A stretch of DNA of 64,000 nt, from positions 44,745,549 through 44,809,548 of the forward strand of contig CP136067.1 of the NCBI GenBank assembly GCA_032622095.1. The letters run 5' to 3'. The position numbers and the translations under genes are program-made. The notes beneath the pieces are model-generated. The model was given only the letters and a program-made list of their open reading frames with translations. It was not told the DNA's origin and made no database searches. The stretch is from Siphonodentalium dalli (Eukaryota; Mollusca; Scaphopoda; Gadilida; Siphonodentaliidae). Positions 14,401 to 29,400 of the stretch are shown here, piece by piece. Position 1 is the first letter of the stretch. Every line of letters starts with the position of its first letter.

Positions 14401-17400
14401 TAAACAGTAGGTCTAGATGTCAAACTGTTCTTTTGAACAGATATATCATACGTGCACTTGAAGTACGCACGTGGTCGGAACTGCAGTTCTGTTTGTGACA
14501 ATGCAGGTCAAATTCTCCAAATCCCTCAGACCAAACACCTGACTCAACCTTTACCCAACAAACCGGCCAAAACCGGCCAAATAAAGCTTCAACAGCCTAA
14601 AATATCTTCGGTCTGTCTCAATAGAACCATACAAATATAGATATCATTGGAACCGGCTCCTTGACCACATTGTGATAGTTACAGTTATGCCCTGTGCCAA
14701 TGCATTCTCTTATATATGCGAGTCGACCATAGGTCGCCTCGCATATATAAGAGAATGCATTGGCCTAAAAAAAATCTTTTTTTACCATTTTTTCTTACAT
14801 TCTTTAACAATTTTATAATTTTTAATGTGTTAAGCCAATGCATTCTCTTATATATGCGAGGCGACCTATGGTCGACTCGCATATATAAGAGAATGCATTG
14901 GCACAGGGCCCTTCTGTTGGGTAAAGGGTTAAAGGAAGCTAGTGAGAATAAAATTAACTGCAATGATGCCTCTCCAATATTCCAAATTCCACATATTGTC
15001 CTAAATCAATGGATGAGGGAATTCCATTTAGTGACGTCATTAGGAAGTTTTAGCATAAGATATAAAGTTCTTTTGTAACTTATGTGTCATGCGTTAGCTC
15101 TATTTGGGGAAATAATAACCTCAGTTCATTCACCAATCAAGGACACAGCTGCGATGTGTTTTATTTAAAGTGATGTGAAACACTCTGGTTGGGTGATAAA
15201 ACAGAAATGGAGAATATTCTTGCTCAAAGTAGTTATATTTACAAATATAATATCCAAATTGACAACTCACACCATCATTCTTATATATTAATTACATGTC
15301 TCGAATCTTGATGGCGAAATCATTTTCGTTAGTTTATTGCTAATAGTTGCGTCCCAAATTGAGATGTAAATATTTACAATTGAGCGTAGTTCAGATGATG
15401 TTTTCTATGGAGTGATACGCTTGATTTTCTTGAGATTTTCGGCGATGTTAGTAGAATACTATATTCTTCCAGTTGGCATCGCACCTGAATGCTAAGTTAT
15501 CAGTTTCACGCACCCGAACAAGTCCATAATATACCTTTAATAGATAGTTCAGTTATGGCAACAGAAACAGGAGGAATATATGGGGTAGCCTATTGCGGGT
15601 TCCAACACTATGAAACACTCATGAAACACTATGAACAGGTATTCAATTTGAAATTTCATTTGAGTGAAAAGGCGGTACTTGCAAGGCCCTAATATAGAAA
15701 ATATTTTTTTATCATTGGACATCCTGGAAAATGCTACTTAAGTAATATCAGTGTAAGCCATTTATTGTTAAGTGGATAACAAATAATCTCAGCTCACTGA
15801 TAGGTTAGTGGTTCTATGTGTTAACCCTTTGAGTGCCAGGTCGATTTTTGTATCAACCCATATACCCTGTGCCAATGCATTCTCTTATATATGCGAGTCG
15901 ACCATAGGTCGCCTCGCATATATAAGAGAATGCATTGGCCTAACATTTTTTTTTTTTTTTTTTTTTTTTTTACAACTTTTTACAATTTTAATAATTTATT
16001 CTTATATTCTTTAACAGACTTATTTTGTAGGTTTAGGGCCGATGAGATCGGCCCCTGGCACTCAAAGGGTTAAACACTGTCAATAAACAATTTCACAACT
16101 GATCGTTATATTGTTGTTGTTGCAGGTGCCCTGTTCTTGCCACGACCATCCAATCTGAATTACAAGGCAAGACAGATGACGAGAAGAAATCTGGTGAACC
16201 TACTTGCCAGGTAAGGAACGTTTTTACTTGCCAAAATAAACACACATGTGAATCTCCCACCTGTATTGTACTAAGAATCAAGGAATGTCTTTTAGGAGTT
16301 CTATTCTTGTTATAGTGACATACTTAACACAGTTTGTGGCAGCTGTGGTACAAAACATATTGCAATTTATATTGAAATAATGGCAGAAAACCGAAAAGTT
16401 ATGAATTTTAGCCAATTTTCGTCTCAAGTTTATGAGAAAAATCTTAACAAATAGATACCTGGGCTAAATGGGACAATATCTAAACATTTCTTTATTTTTG
16501 CCGACATATTGGCAGCCATATTGGATCATTGAGGTGGCCAGTTCTGGTCCTCTCTTCCACCCTATTTAGTCATCAGTTCTACTTCTACATATGCCAAATA
16601 TAATACACAATATTAACCCTTCCATGAGACTGTCGCTTCCTGAAATTTTGCGAAAACCCTGTGCCAATGCATTCTCTGTAGAGTATAGCATGTAAACTGA
16701 ATATTTCAGTTCGAGCACATGGTTTGATGTAGTATTTACATCTATGATGATGAATTTTGTATTTGTTTTTCCTGTAGGCTGAGAAGCATCAGCCAGCACT
16801 GATAAAACTGCTCTGTGATGAGTTGAGCGTCCAGCCAGAAAACATACTCGACTTTGAACTGCATGTAGCTGATACTCAAAAAGCTGTGAGTATGCGCTTA
16901 CTGTTTTTTATGCCCTTTTAAAACAAAAACGAGATATATTATGTTATTGGTGTGTCCGTCCTTCCATCTAGCCGTCTGGCCGTTCGCATTTGGTTTCCAG
17001 ATGATAAATTTAGATAGCCTTAAATGAATGGAAATGGAATTTGGGATGTTGGTTTACAAGCACAAAATACAGGTCACGGTCGAATTTGGGTTCCGCCCAC
17101 CAATTTTTATGTGAGTTATGGGCCTTTGTTGGAATTCTACAGAGACTGCCAAGGTTTGCTGAAATTTATTTCCCATGTGACATGCAACTCCTGGTATCCC
17201 AGAGTCCTGGTGGGTTTATGTCATTCCTACAGATAAGTGGCAGTCTATTTATAGATTATTTGTGACAGTGTTATCTGTATGTGTGTGTGTATGTTAGTAT
17301 TGCAAAGTTTCTTAGCACAAGAGCAGTGCTGCATGAACCATGGGAATGCACCTGATTGAAACTATTCTATAAAATTTGAATCGAGGTAGCTGATTTTGAA

Positions 17401-20400
17401 ACGAATCGAAACTGACAAATGATTCTGAATCACATTGTGTCGATTCGCAGGGCCCTACTGAAAACTGTACTATTCTGACTGAGTGTGCATGATCATACAC
17501 AGACCTTTATTTCCATACTTAATTGGCAAAGAGATCCAAGGCACTCGCAGCAGGTAAATAATATAAAAATCTGTAAAAATCACCATAAGAAGAACACGGA
17601 GAAATTGATAAACTAGATTCCTCATTGATAGTTCTCCAATTGCCAAATATCGCATTCTGAAACTATTACGTTTTGTAAACAAAACTGTTACAGGGATTTG
17701 TCAACTAACATCGCTAAATCATGTAGTAAATTAATATATTTCAGTCTGGATTTGACCTTTTTCAATGTTTATCTTCAAGTGTTTATTAAATTTATTGGAA
17801 TAATTTTATTGGTAATTCAACTGTATTGGTAATGTTTACATAACGGTTTTAACATGTTGAGTGCCACTACGAGTTATCTCGTAGTTCGCAACCTTCGCAG
17901 GTTGCCACTACGAGTTATCTCGTAGTGGTTTCCATGTCGTGTAACTGACAAACGGAAGCAGTGGAATAGGTCGATACACCACGAAAACCCGCCTCGGAAC
18001 ATCAGAGCAGTGATTTTATCAAATAAATAGTGTGGCTCCCCTTACATCGTTCAACTGAAGTGAGCAACAACAGCACATATATTCTACTCAAAATGGTCCA
18101 GTTGTGAGTGAATACAACGGACAATGTCTCACTGAGTGACCACCAGAGGCAGTCGTGTATGGGCAATTCGACTGGGGTTTTGGTCTTCAATAGACTGACA
18201 ATGTTCACGCATGCAAACAAAGTCAGGGGGTGGATACTCACAATGTACAAACATGCGAAGGCAGTTTCGAGGAATGGTTACATAGTTGTGTTTCAACACA
18301 TTGAAACTTCGCACAACCACCCACACACGTCACACAGGCCTGCCAACTCTGTTCCCTCTCACTCATGTGCGAGTGGACGCATCCAACACAAGATAAGCGG
18401 ATAATCCATGACGTTATATGCGCGTTGATGCTACCATTATCTCATTAGGGAACACAGCAGTTGTTTTTGTATACACTGTGCGGCTCCATTTGGGGGCTAG
18501 GTATTTTATTATTTATAATACAAGTAAAGCAGAACAATTATTTCCCAAAACTACATTTTACCCACTTCTGAACGTGTTGGACAATGGAAAGCGTAGCAAT
18601 TACCATACTTTAGACGTCATGCAGTTCACCGAACTGTTCTACTTGCGTAGGTACGGATGAATGATTTTGTGTAGCATAGAGGTTTACAGTAAAGGGTGAC
18701 TTACTTCCAGACGGATGGATTATATGGAATCGTTACATGTAGCACACTCCTGAATGTGCAGGGATCTATTTGGCTACTGGTGCATGGTTGTGTTAATTTT
18801 GTGCTGACAATTCTTCCAACACTATTATTTTGGGTTGTACTTTGGAACCCTATAGCATAGGCCTAAATCAGGCTAAATGGGAGATATCTTACAATACCCG
18901 AAACAACAGAAGATGCATGCTTGTAGTCATTCCTGTATGGACGAAATAAACTCATCCTCACAGGAAACAAGTTCACCCGATTCCACTTCGGATTCGCTGT
19001 CTGTAGCATGCATGCTCATATATATAAGTAATTTGCTCCGCCGTGCATCAGCCACAATTTAACTATATAAGGAGCTATAACCACCACAAGGACTCCCACA
19101 CCTCAATAAATATGATTACCACCAAAATAACTTGTTTGGGTTACATTCTACTTCATATTTGTTGCTCAAACGTGTCCAATTGTGTCTACGAGATAACTCG
19201 TAGTTGGCACTGGTGGTGGGAATACCAAAATTCCTTCCGCCAGTGCCGGCTACGAGTTATCTCGTAGTACTATCAATCGCCGTTTCTGTCATCTAAAGTC
19301 GCAACGTCATCCAATTTTTGCTTCATTGAAGCCAAATTATGGTCTACTAAGGGTATCTATCTTGCCACGATTTGGCAAACTGGCGAGATTACTAATTGAT
19401 TTCTGGCACTCAACGTGTTAACACGCGAAATTTGTTATTGAAGGTTACTAATAATGAACATAAGAACAAAATTGATCTATTTTTTTGTACTTGTTGATGA
19501 TAGTTGTTTCACAGATTTTTATACAATTTATCTTATTTCACCCACTTTGAATGCCTTGAGTCTCTTTAACCCTTCCATGACTGGAGCTTCATGCAATTTT
19601 GCGAAAACTCTGACAATGCATTCTCTTACTTATGCGAGTCGCCCATAGGAACCTCGCATATATAAACAATATTTACCATGACCTTTTAAGCCAGGGCATT
19701 CTCTTATATATGCGAGGCTCCCTATGGGAGACTTGCATATATAAGAGAATGCACTGGCACAGGATATTCAATGCTGCACCAGCACAGCTGCCGTCATGAC
19801 AGGTTTATATGTGAGACATTATAGTTCCCATGCCATAGTACCATTCTGTCGATATTCTATTTGACAAAGTAAAACAAATTAGTTATCACCACCCTACAGG
19901 TTTCTGTGTTTTGCACTCTAGACTCGCTGACTGCGTTGGATAAAGAAAAACATAGCTTTCCTAGAAAGCAAATTTCAGAATACAGATTTAATTATTTTTC
20001 AGGCAATAGGCGGAGTTCACGAGGAATTTATTTTCTCGCCCAGATTGGATAACCTGCTCAATGCGTACGGAGCCACACGTGCGTTAATAGACACATGTGA
20101 TACCCTCGCTGATGAACCTAACATCAGGATGATCGGACTCTTTGATAATGAAGAGGTTAGTTTTAGCTTAACTTATTGTTGGTTACCTTTGGTTTGTAGA
20201 TTGTAACTTCCGACTTCAAGATACAATGTGCGCTGATTTTAGTTTCAGTGTTTCAAACTGGTTCTCTCAGTCTGTGTAAGCATAGACTCAAGAGTTGTAC
20301 ATACAAGCCTGCAAATAGTGTGTCTGTCATTTGCAGAATGAGGTCCCCAGAAGGTGAATTTGTGGGATAGCATCACTAAATTCACCCTCTGGGGACCTCA

Positions 20401-23400
20401 TTCTGCTTAGGCCTCATCTTCTGGAAAGTATCTATAGTCTCAAATTTAGTTACTTTTTCCTTTCTGTTCAGTTTATATATCCTCTAATTTGCAGAAGATA
20501 AAATGCATAATCGAGGTGGCCAATGGGTGAACATTACCAACTTCAACTGGGGAACTTCAATCTGATCATAGGTCTCACATAGAAATGGAGGCCTAAGCAG
20601 AATTAGGTTCCCAGAGGTGAATTTGGTTATGCTAGCCCGCTATGTGGGATAGTGTCACTAATTTCACCCTCTGGGAACCTCATTCTGCAAATGACAGACA
20701 TACTATTTGCAGACTTACTGAGTCTATTGTAGTCTCGTTGACTTTTCATTTCTCAGAACGTGTACAGTTGTCTCCCAAATTACGTGACACTGTAGTTATT
20801 TTAATTAGCATGATTGGATGCCTTAGTCTTATAGTAAGCTCATAATATGTCTTTAATATACTGGTTCCCTTGTATTTTAGGTTGGGTCATGCAGTGCTCA
20901 GGGTGCACAGTCTAGTCTGCAGGAGTGGGTTCTCCGCAGGCTGAGTAGCGGAGGAAGTCAGACGGCATTCGAGGAAGCCATTCCTAAATCATACATGATA
21001 AGTGCGGACCAGGCTCATGCAGTCCACCCTAATTACTCGTGAGTAAAAATACTTCTGTCTAATTTTGATTAATTTAAAGATGTGATTAAGTGCCCATCAA
21101 TTACTATTTATTTTGATTCGGGGAGTTAAAAATATTTGATTCAAGTCGAGGACAAATTTTAAAACATGTCTCAAAACCAACTTACTCAAAAAACAGTAAG
21201 GAATGGTGATGAATCAAAAGCATTCACGTCCATGTACATGTATGAACTCATTTATTTTACGTATATATTTATTTTCTCTCTATTTTTTTTTATTTTCTTT
21301 CTTGTTCCAATATTTATATTGAGAATGTGAGAGTTAAAGTATTGTTAGAATGATTTGTAGGAATGTCACTGTGTTTATAAATGCTAGCAATATACTAATA
21401 TCTTAAACATACATACCTCGTTTGAACCCCAAATTTATGTATACATAATTTGATAAGAGGTATCTCAAAACATACCGACACATAAGTTTTCAGAACAAAC
21501 TTGTCGATATTGCGCTGAAAAAATGTGTTTTGTTTCTTATATTTTTCGGTAAATTTTAAATCTTTTCGTTTGTCCAAGTTAAATTTTTAAAATCATTGGT
21601 CGCATAAAAATTGCACCTTGTTGAACTTGGGAGGAAAATCTAGATATGTTATATCGCTCTCAAATTGTTTTATGGTGCTACATAATTTGATGATTAAAAT
21701 AAAGAGAAAGCAGTGCATGAAGTTAAAATAGATTCAAGTTATTATAATATACCTTTTCCAGACAGTCTCACATTATTCTGATTCCAGAATTTCAATGAAA
21801 TTTTCATTGCAGCTATGTATCAATTTATTTTGATGCCGGGTAAAATTCAAAAAACGAAATGTTTTATTAGGTGTATTTTGTAGCCCAGACCATCTTGTGG
21901 CTCTAAATAGAAACATTCAGGCTTTGTTTCAGTAAGAATTGGTAGAACTTGTATTAATGTTTGCATTAATTGAGTATTATTGCTTTATTTTCTTTACTTT
22001 CAGAGACAAACATGAGGGCAATCACCAACCAGCATTCCATAAGGTACTAGATTTATTTATTAACCCTTTACCCAACAGAAGGGCCCTGTGCCAATGCATT
22101 CTCTTATATATGCGAGTCGACCATAGGTCGCCTCACATATATAAGAGAATGCATTGGCTTAACACATTCAAAATTATAAAATTGTTAAAGACTGTAAGAA
22201 AAAATGGTAAAAAGGGTTAAAAATTTTTTTTTTAGGCTAATGCATTCTCTTATATATGCGAGGCGACCTATGGTGGACTCACATATATAAGAGAATGCAT
22301 TGGCACAGGGCATAACTGTAATTATCACAATGTGGTCAAGGAGTCGGTTCCAATGATATCCATATTTGTATGGTTCTATTGAGACAGACCGAAGATATTT
22401 TAGGCTGTTGAAGCTTTATTTGGCCGGTTTTGGCCGGTTTTGTTGGGTAAAGGGTTAATACTGATGATAATATGTCATCATTTGTTGTATTTATAAAATA
22501 TGGGATATTAGAGTAGTTTGTTCTACCAACATCAGAGATAAATCAGTGGGACCAACCAACATCAGTGAGAGGGGTTATGTGTAACCAGTTAAATGGGCTA
22601 GAAGATGTCCCACACACAGAAAAATGAGTGGAACGCATTGATTATTTTTCAAGTTTTGGGGTCAAGTGATTTTTATGAAGAGTTTTGACTTGAGACCTGG
22701 ACCCTGGTCAACTTTCATGTTTGGCTGCAGTCACAGAACACCTGGCGTTTTGACTTTCAGTCAGATTGACAGCTGCTAGTGGCAACATGTGTTCATGTCA
22801 GTCCGAAGCACAGGTGTCTGATGACATCATCATCTTAGTTTCAGCCACCTGTTTGATGACTTCATCATGGGATGTTTTTGGTTGATTGACAGGTGAGGTG
22901 ACATGGATTCAGGTGAACACCTGTGCTCTGGGCTACCTGGTGTGATGTCATCAGAATGAAATTTCCATGCTTGCCCTGTGATTGACAGGTGTCATGGATT
23001 CAGGTGAACACCTGTGCTCTGAGCTACCTGGTATGATGTCATCAGTATGGAATTTTCCATGCTTGCCCTGTGATTGACAGGTGTCATGGATTCAAGTCAA
23101 ACATCAATGCTCTGGGCCACCTAGCGTGATGTCATCAGTATGGAATTTTCCATATCACTGTGATTGACAGGTTTCATGGAATCGGATCATGAACACCTGT
23201 GCTCTGATTCCCAGAGTAGAGTTCAGAGGTCATGAACAGATTTGAAGACAGGGTCAAAATGTCACTTATTTGTGCATAGTTAAAACTCAATGAAAATATT
23301 TCATATTTAAGTCTCATCGTAGGCCTCTAATAATACATATCTGTGTTTCAGGCAATTTTATAAAGAAACATTGATATGGGATGGGGGTCTGTGGGGGGGG

Positions 23401-26400
23401 GGGGGGGGGGTGGAGTGGTATGTTGGCTTTATATTTTTCCAACAAGTCCAGAAATTAATAGATGTATAGTGAAAATTGGTATGTGGGTTTACTAACACAA
23501 AATACAAGTCAAGTTTGTATGTGGTTCTCAATTTTTGTTTCCTGGTGATAACTTTAGTAAGTCTGAACTGAATGGAATGAAATTTGGTATGTTCGTTTAC
23601 TAGTCCAAAATAAAGGGTTCCGTTTGCCATTTAACCAGAGTTATGGTCCTTTGTTGGAATTACTATCCATATTTGACCATGCAATAGTGATGCTCTTGGT
23701 CCAAATATGTTTAAAATTTATAATCCAGCTATTACAACTTCAGCATAAAACTTTTTGGAAATTCTGGTTGGATTTCAAATTGAAAAATGTTGATCGGATC
23801 ATGAACACCTGTGCTCTGATTCCCAGAGTAGAGTTAAGAGGTCATGAACAGATTTGAAGACAGGGTCAAAATGTCACTTATTTGTGCATAGTTAAAACTC
23901 ATATTTAGGTCTAATCGTAGGCCCTTTGGGTGATGATGGAGTATTTTTTTGTTACCCTGAAAAAAATATCTGGAAGGATGGTAGAGATAAGTGGTGTCAC
24001 TCATTCAGAAGCGTTTGGAATCCAAATGATAACATGAATAATAATTGTATTTAATTCTATGAAATTTTTACATGTTCTAAATATTTACAAGTTTAAGGCA
24101 AATATTGAATGTGTTATGCCCCCTTTTTGACAACTATTTTATTGTGAATTACTATATGAAAATACAGTTGGATTACCCTGACAACTTTTATACCGAAATT
24201 GCGACAAACATTTTTTATTTTAATTTTTGTTTTTGCCGATGGTGTTCAGCAGGGTTGGCACTGGACCAAAATGTTCTCTTGCCAAAATTTTTGCCAAATT
24301 AAAAAAATATTTGCCAAATATAATTGCGCATATAATTGGGGAAATTATCGTGTTTTTATCTTTGTTATATACTGTATAAACTAATCACAGAAACAGGTAA
24401 AATGAGCTGCTGGTAAAGCAAATTAGTATTATTAATAAATATCAAAGTAGCAATATATATCAAAGAGACACCTGCCTGGAAACTATGTTTAATGATGCTA
24501 CACAGTCATCAATCATACATATTATTTCGCCTTGTATTACTGCTGAAATCATCGAGCCATAAATTATTCCGTCGCCATTCACATTCGGCTGATTAACCTA
24601 TTGTCTTATACTCGCTGATAATATAATGCTGACATCATAAATACATGTTATATAATCTGGCCATTAATATGCATTCTTACAATGTCTGCATCCGTCCATA
24701 ATCCAAATTTGCAGAACATCGCTTTTTTCGGACTCACATTTTAACCACGATCGATTAGATGTTTGATGAAAGTTTGATTATTACAGAAAGATGGGTTTGC
24801 CATTTTGTGAAAAGTAAAGATTACATATAGGGGTGCCACGATTAATCGTATAATCGATGAACCGTTGATAAAGCCGATAATCGACTACCATTTCCGTCGT
24901 CGATTAATCTGCGTTATTTATTTCGGACGTTGGAAAATGCCGGTTATTGTTGAATACCCTGATTGTTTTACACAGTTTAATCTACAACCGAGGGGTTAAC
25001 AATATTTAATCATATATCAAAGAGATTCCGACAACTTGAGTACTACTAGTATATGTTGCAAACAGCCGGCAGTTCATTTGATGACATGGTTACTCTTCGA
25101 GTCATTGTATATTCTTCAAATTGCATGGCGGCACTGCAGCTTTGAACTTATGCCGACATTGTTGTATATTTCTACAAGAAAGGCGGCACTATGTCTTTGA
25201 AATGGGCTGACTGTCAGTGAACTGAATGCACTCGCCCTTGAATCTCATTGGACCAAAGGGGAGTTGATTGACATTCTCTCGAAATCAGGGAACCTACGGC
25301 ATTTAAATCAGCGATATTCTTCGCGGTGTCATTTGCAGCAAGTATACTTTGTTTGTATAAGTATACTTAGATGTTACTAGTACAGGCTATCGCTTATAGT
25401 GTGGTGACTGCTAAATGAAATTGACTATTATCAAATACTTAACTTGTTCTGAGTCCTGAAATTTGCAGGCGGGGGCCCACCTTTGTAATTGTTATCCACG
25501 CTTTGGAAGTTTGCTGAAACTTATAGTTTCCGTAACATTAAATTCCTTTTTTTTCAGGAACCACCGTCAGTCTGTCGTGCATTCCATCTTTTATATTGCT
25601 TGTATGTTTGGCTATTAAATTAATCGCTATGTTCGTTCCAATGAACTCACAAATATTATAACCATGACGTCGCCAAGAACTGTGCTTGTATTGAATACAT
25701 TGTGCTCATTAGTCATTACCGGTGGTTTATATATGATGCACTTGATTAACATAAAAATTACATCAGCCGATGCCTCAAACAAGCAGCGATAGCACCCAGC
25801 CAATATGGCAATAGGCCATATTACGGAATACATCCACTGATGTTATTAATATTAGGTACGATTAATCGATTATAGTCGATTATTGACAACCGATTATCGA
25901 TTATCAAAATCAATAATCGTGGCACCTCTAATTTACATATAATTTTCTAAATAACACTGCTGACCGCGCTACATGTAAATGGATATTTTTCTTGTTTGGT
26001 TTCCCATTGCATTTTCTGTAATTCAGCACATGTAAGGAATAACCCACATTCGATGATGTTTTATGACTAGATAGTTCACATCCCATAATTAAATACCCAC
26101 TTGCCAAAATTTTTGCCAAATGAAAATATTTTTTGCGAACCCTGGTGTTCAGTTTATGTAAGAACTTGTGATAATGAGAATAATTGAGATATTAATGTGT
26201 TGGTTTTCTTAATTTTTATTTGCAAAAAATTAGTTCAAGAGAATTTATGAGATTTGCATTCACCAGGATTGTGTGCAGACCTGTTACCCTCAAAAAATAT
26301 TTTCCGGGAGATTGGTCACGATTTTCCGTGAGATTTTAAATAATTGAATTCTTTTGCATTTTTCAATTTTTTTGTAATTTCAATAAAGAAAAAAATTAAA

Positions 26401-29400
26401 CAAAATTTGTTATCATCTATCACACGGAAACATGCCAGTTTGATAACAAATTAACAAAGTATTCTTCAGGAAAACAGTTACTGTGCAGTTATACATTTTA
26501 TTGTCTCATTTATAGAGAAAACATTGTAGACCACGTATCAACAAACGTAAACTACTTTCGGTTTCATTTAGATCTCACGAGATTTCATATAATTTCAACT
26601 GTCATGTTAAAAAGTACAATTCAGGAACAATTTGTGTGGAATAAATACCGATTCGGTACAAGCCTGAGTTTAGTGCACCTGTCATTTGTCAGAATGAGGT
26701 CCCCAGAGGGCTGGCATTACCAAATTCACCCTCTAAAGACCTCTTTCTGCATGGCCTTATCTGCTATGGGAGACGTTAGACTCAGATTGAAGTTCCTAAA
26801 TGATGAATATTGTGATGTACACCCATTGGGAACCTCGATTATGCAATGTGTCTTCTGCTAATTTGGGGATATAGAAAAACTAAACTAAAAATGAAATAGA
26901 ATCTATGTGAAGAAGATTCTATAGAAATTTGACAATAAAGATACTTTCCAGAGAAGATGAGGCCTAAGCAGAATGAGGTCCCCAGAGGGTGAATTTAGTG
27001 ATGCTAGCCCACCATGCGGGATTGCTTCAGTAATTTCACCCTCTGGGGACCCCATTCTGCGAATAACAGGTACACTAAACTCAGACTTGAATCGGTATGG
27101 TAAGACCTGCCTTGTTTTATTTTTTATATTATTTTCCCTCCTTCATCAACAGATGTTCGTAAGTCAACTAATAAAATATCTTGATATGTTTTGAATGTTA
27201 TCATTTCATAATTCAGGGTATCGTTTTGAAGATCAATTCTAACCAGAGATACGCCAGCACAGCGGTCACTCTGGCCATTCTCAGGGAATGTGCAAAGAAA
27301 GTCAACGTCCCACTACAGGTTAGACAGACATTCTTCTATTGTGTACAGCTTGTACTTGACTACTAGTAAACAAAAATACTGATATAAGGGGAGGAATAGT
27401 TTCCAAGCCAGAATCTTCATGATTTCGAGCATTCATTATAATGTCCCCGACCTCCATGATCACAACAATAATTATATAAAGTGTTTTTTTTTACCTCCCA
27501 AACTGATTTTGTAACGGGAGCATTGACTGGGTCAACTATAGTGCTGGGACGGTTGGGGTTTTTTCCTAACCGGTTAACCACGGGCATTAACCTAACCATA
27601 ACCGGTTAACCGCTACCAGCATTACCATAAGTACGAGATTGAATACACTGGTCACTATATCGGCAAAACAAGTGTTTATTACTCGTCCCGGAAACATTGA
27701 TATACATGCGATCACAAACGATGTTTTAGTCGTACAATGCGTTCCCGTTACGGCGGTCATAGTTGTAAATGTGTATAAATTAATTCAGTTTTGAGCCCAA
27801 ACAAACTAAAATATAATATATATTAGTGGTGCGGTAGTATATCGATGTTTACAGGATTTCCGCACCGCATAAACAACGCTTGCTTGCAAACCCTTCAGCG
27901 ACGAAATATAGTTCCTCCCTTGTGTATATCCCGGACACGATTAGCCCAAACAAGGTACTGAAGGTAGGTATACTGTTGTTTAGTAATGTTTACTAGTGTT
28001 TGTGTATAGGCAGGTATGTATTAATCACAGTGGCTACACGATGTTACTTCAATTATTTCATAATCAAATTCAAACAAAATTAAATCGTCGCGATTCATTA
28101 TTACGCAAGCCCCAGCCAGTGTTTAGGAAATAAAGTTATCGAACACATCACTAGATATACTCTGATTTCCCACTCCCAGTAGGCCTGTGTTTTTTTCTGG
28201 ATGTGCGACTTCATATTGGATGTTGATCCACAATAAACGAATCGCGTTCGACGGGCCTTGCATATCGCCCATTTCTTCTTTTTTTCCGTCATCTTCAATT
28301 AGAATTAAATGTCCCCAAACGTTCGATTTCCGTTTTTGTAGGTCTTCTGTCATCGCTTTGAGACGAACTAATGGTAATGACAAAGGGGGGGGGGGGGGGG
28401 GGTAGTTTCAAGAAAACAGACATACTATTGATGACGTAGTAAAAGTCTAGACTTGATTGCTTTGATGTATGCCGCGGTGCGCGTGCAGCCGGAACGTCAT
28501 GTAATGCCGCCAAAGGAAATTGGCATTGAATGTGTAGCAAGTGATTCACAGAGTTGTTGGTTTCATGTCTAGAAAAGCCGCCGGTGATCAAACAGGCGTG
28601 TATTGTGGGGTATATGAATACACAATCAACTGTCCAAATCGCTTCCGTAAATGATTTCGGCAACATTTACACGGAGTACTACGGTTATCCGGTTGTGGCC
28701 TCCTCCAACCGGTTGACACGCGTAACCGAACCGTAACCGGTTATCCAGACAACCGTCCCAGCACTAGTCAACTAATAGATTAGGTGATACAGTTTAATGG
28801 GTAATACAAGACACTCAGAGTAGGACACTATCAAACAATTGGCCACCAAATGAAATCAAACAGTAATGAGGTGGTAGATGTTGGGTAGTGGTATATTGTC
28901 AAGTAACAATGGTGGTATTAACCCTTTACCCAACAAAACGGCCAAAACCGGCCAAATAAAGCTTCAACAGCCTAAAATATCTTCGGTCTGTCTCAATAGA
29001 ACCATACAAATATGGATATCATTGGAACCGGCTCCTTGACCACATTGTGATAGTTACAGTTATGCCCTGTGCCAATGCATTCTCTTATATATGTGAGTCC
29101 ACCATAGGTCGCCTCGCATATATAAGAGAATGAATTGGCCTAAAAAAAATCTTTTTTTAACACTTTTTACCATTTTTTCTTACATTCTTTAACAATTTTA
29201 TAATTTTTAATGTGTTAAGCCAATGCATTCTCTTATATATGCGAGGCGACCTATGGTCGACTCGCATATATAAGAGAATGCATTGGCAAGGTGTCGACAT
29301 AGATTTACTTCACTTGGTTAAGTGGATTTATATTATTGTCCCCCGACGTTTCCGTCGGAGGACTATAGAAATGACCCTCGTCCGTCCGTCCGTGCGTCCG

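Noticed and set aside
14698-14901. Paired hairpins considered as microRNA precursors or tRNA-like genes
   Set aside because: They are multi-copy MITE parts with near-perfect self-complementarity and no tRNA features; small-RNA data would be needed.
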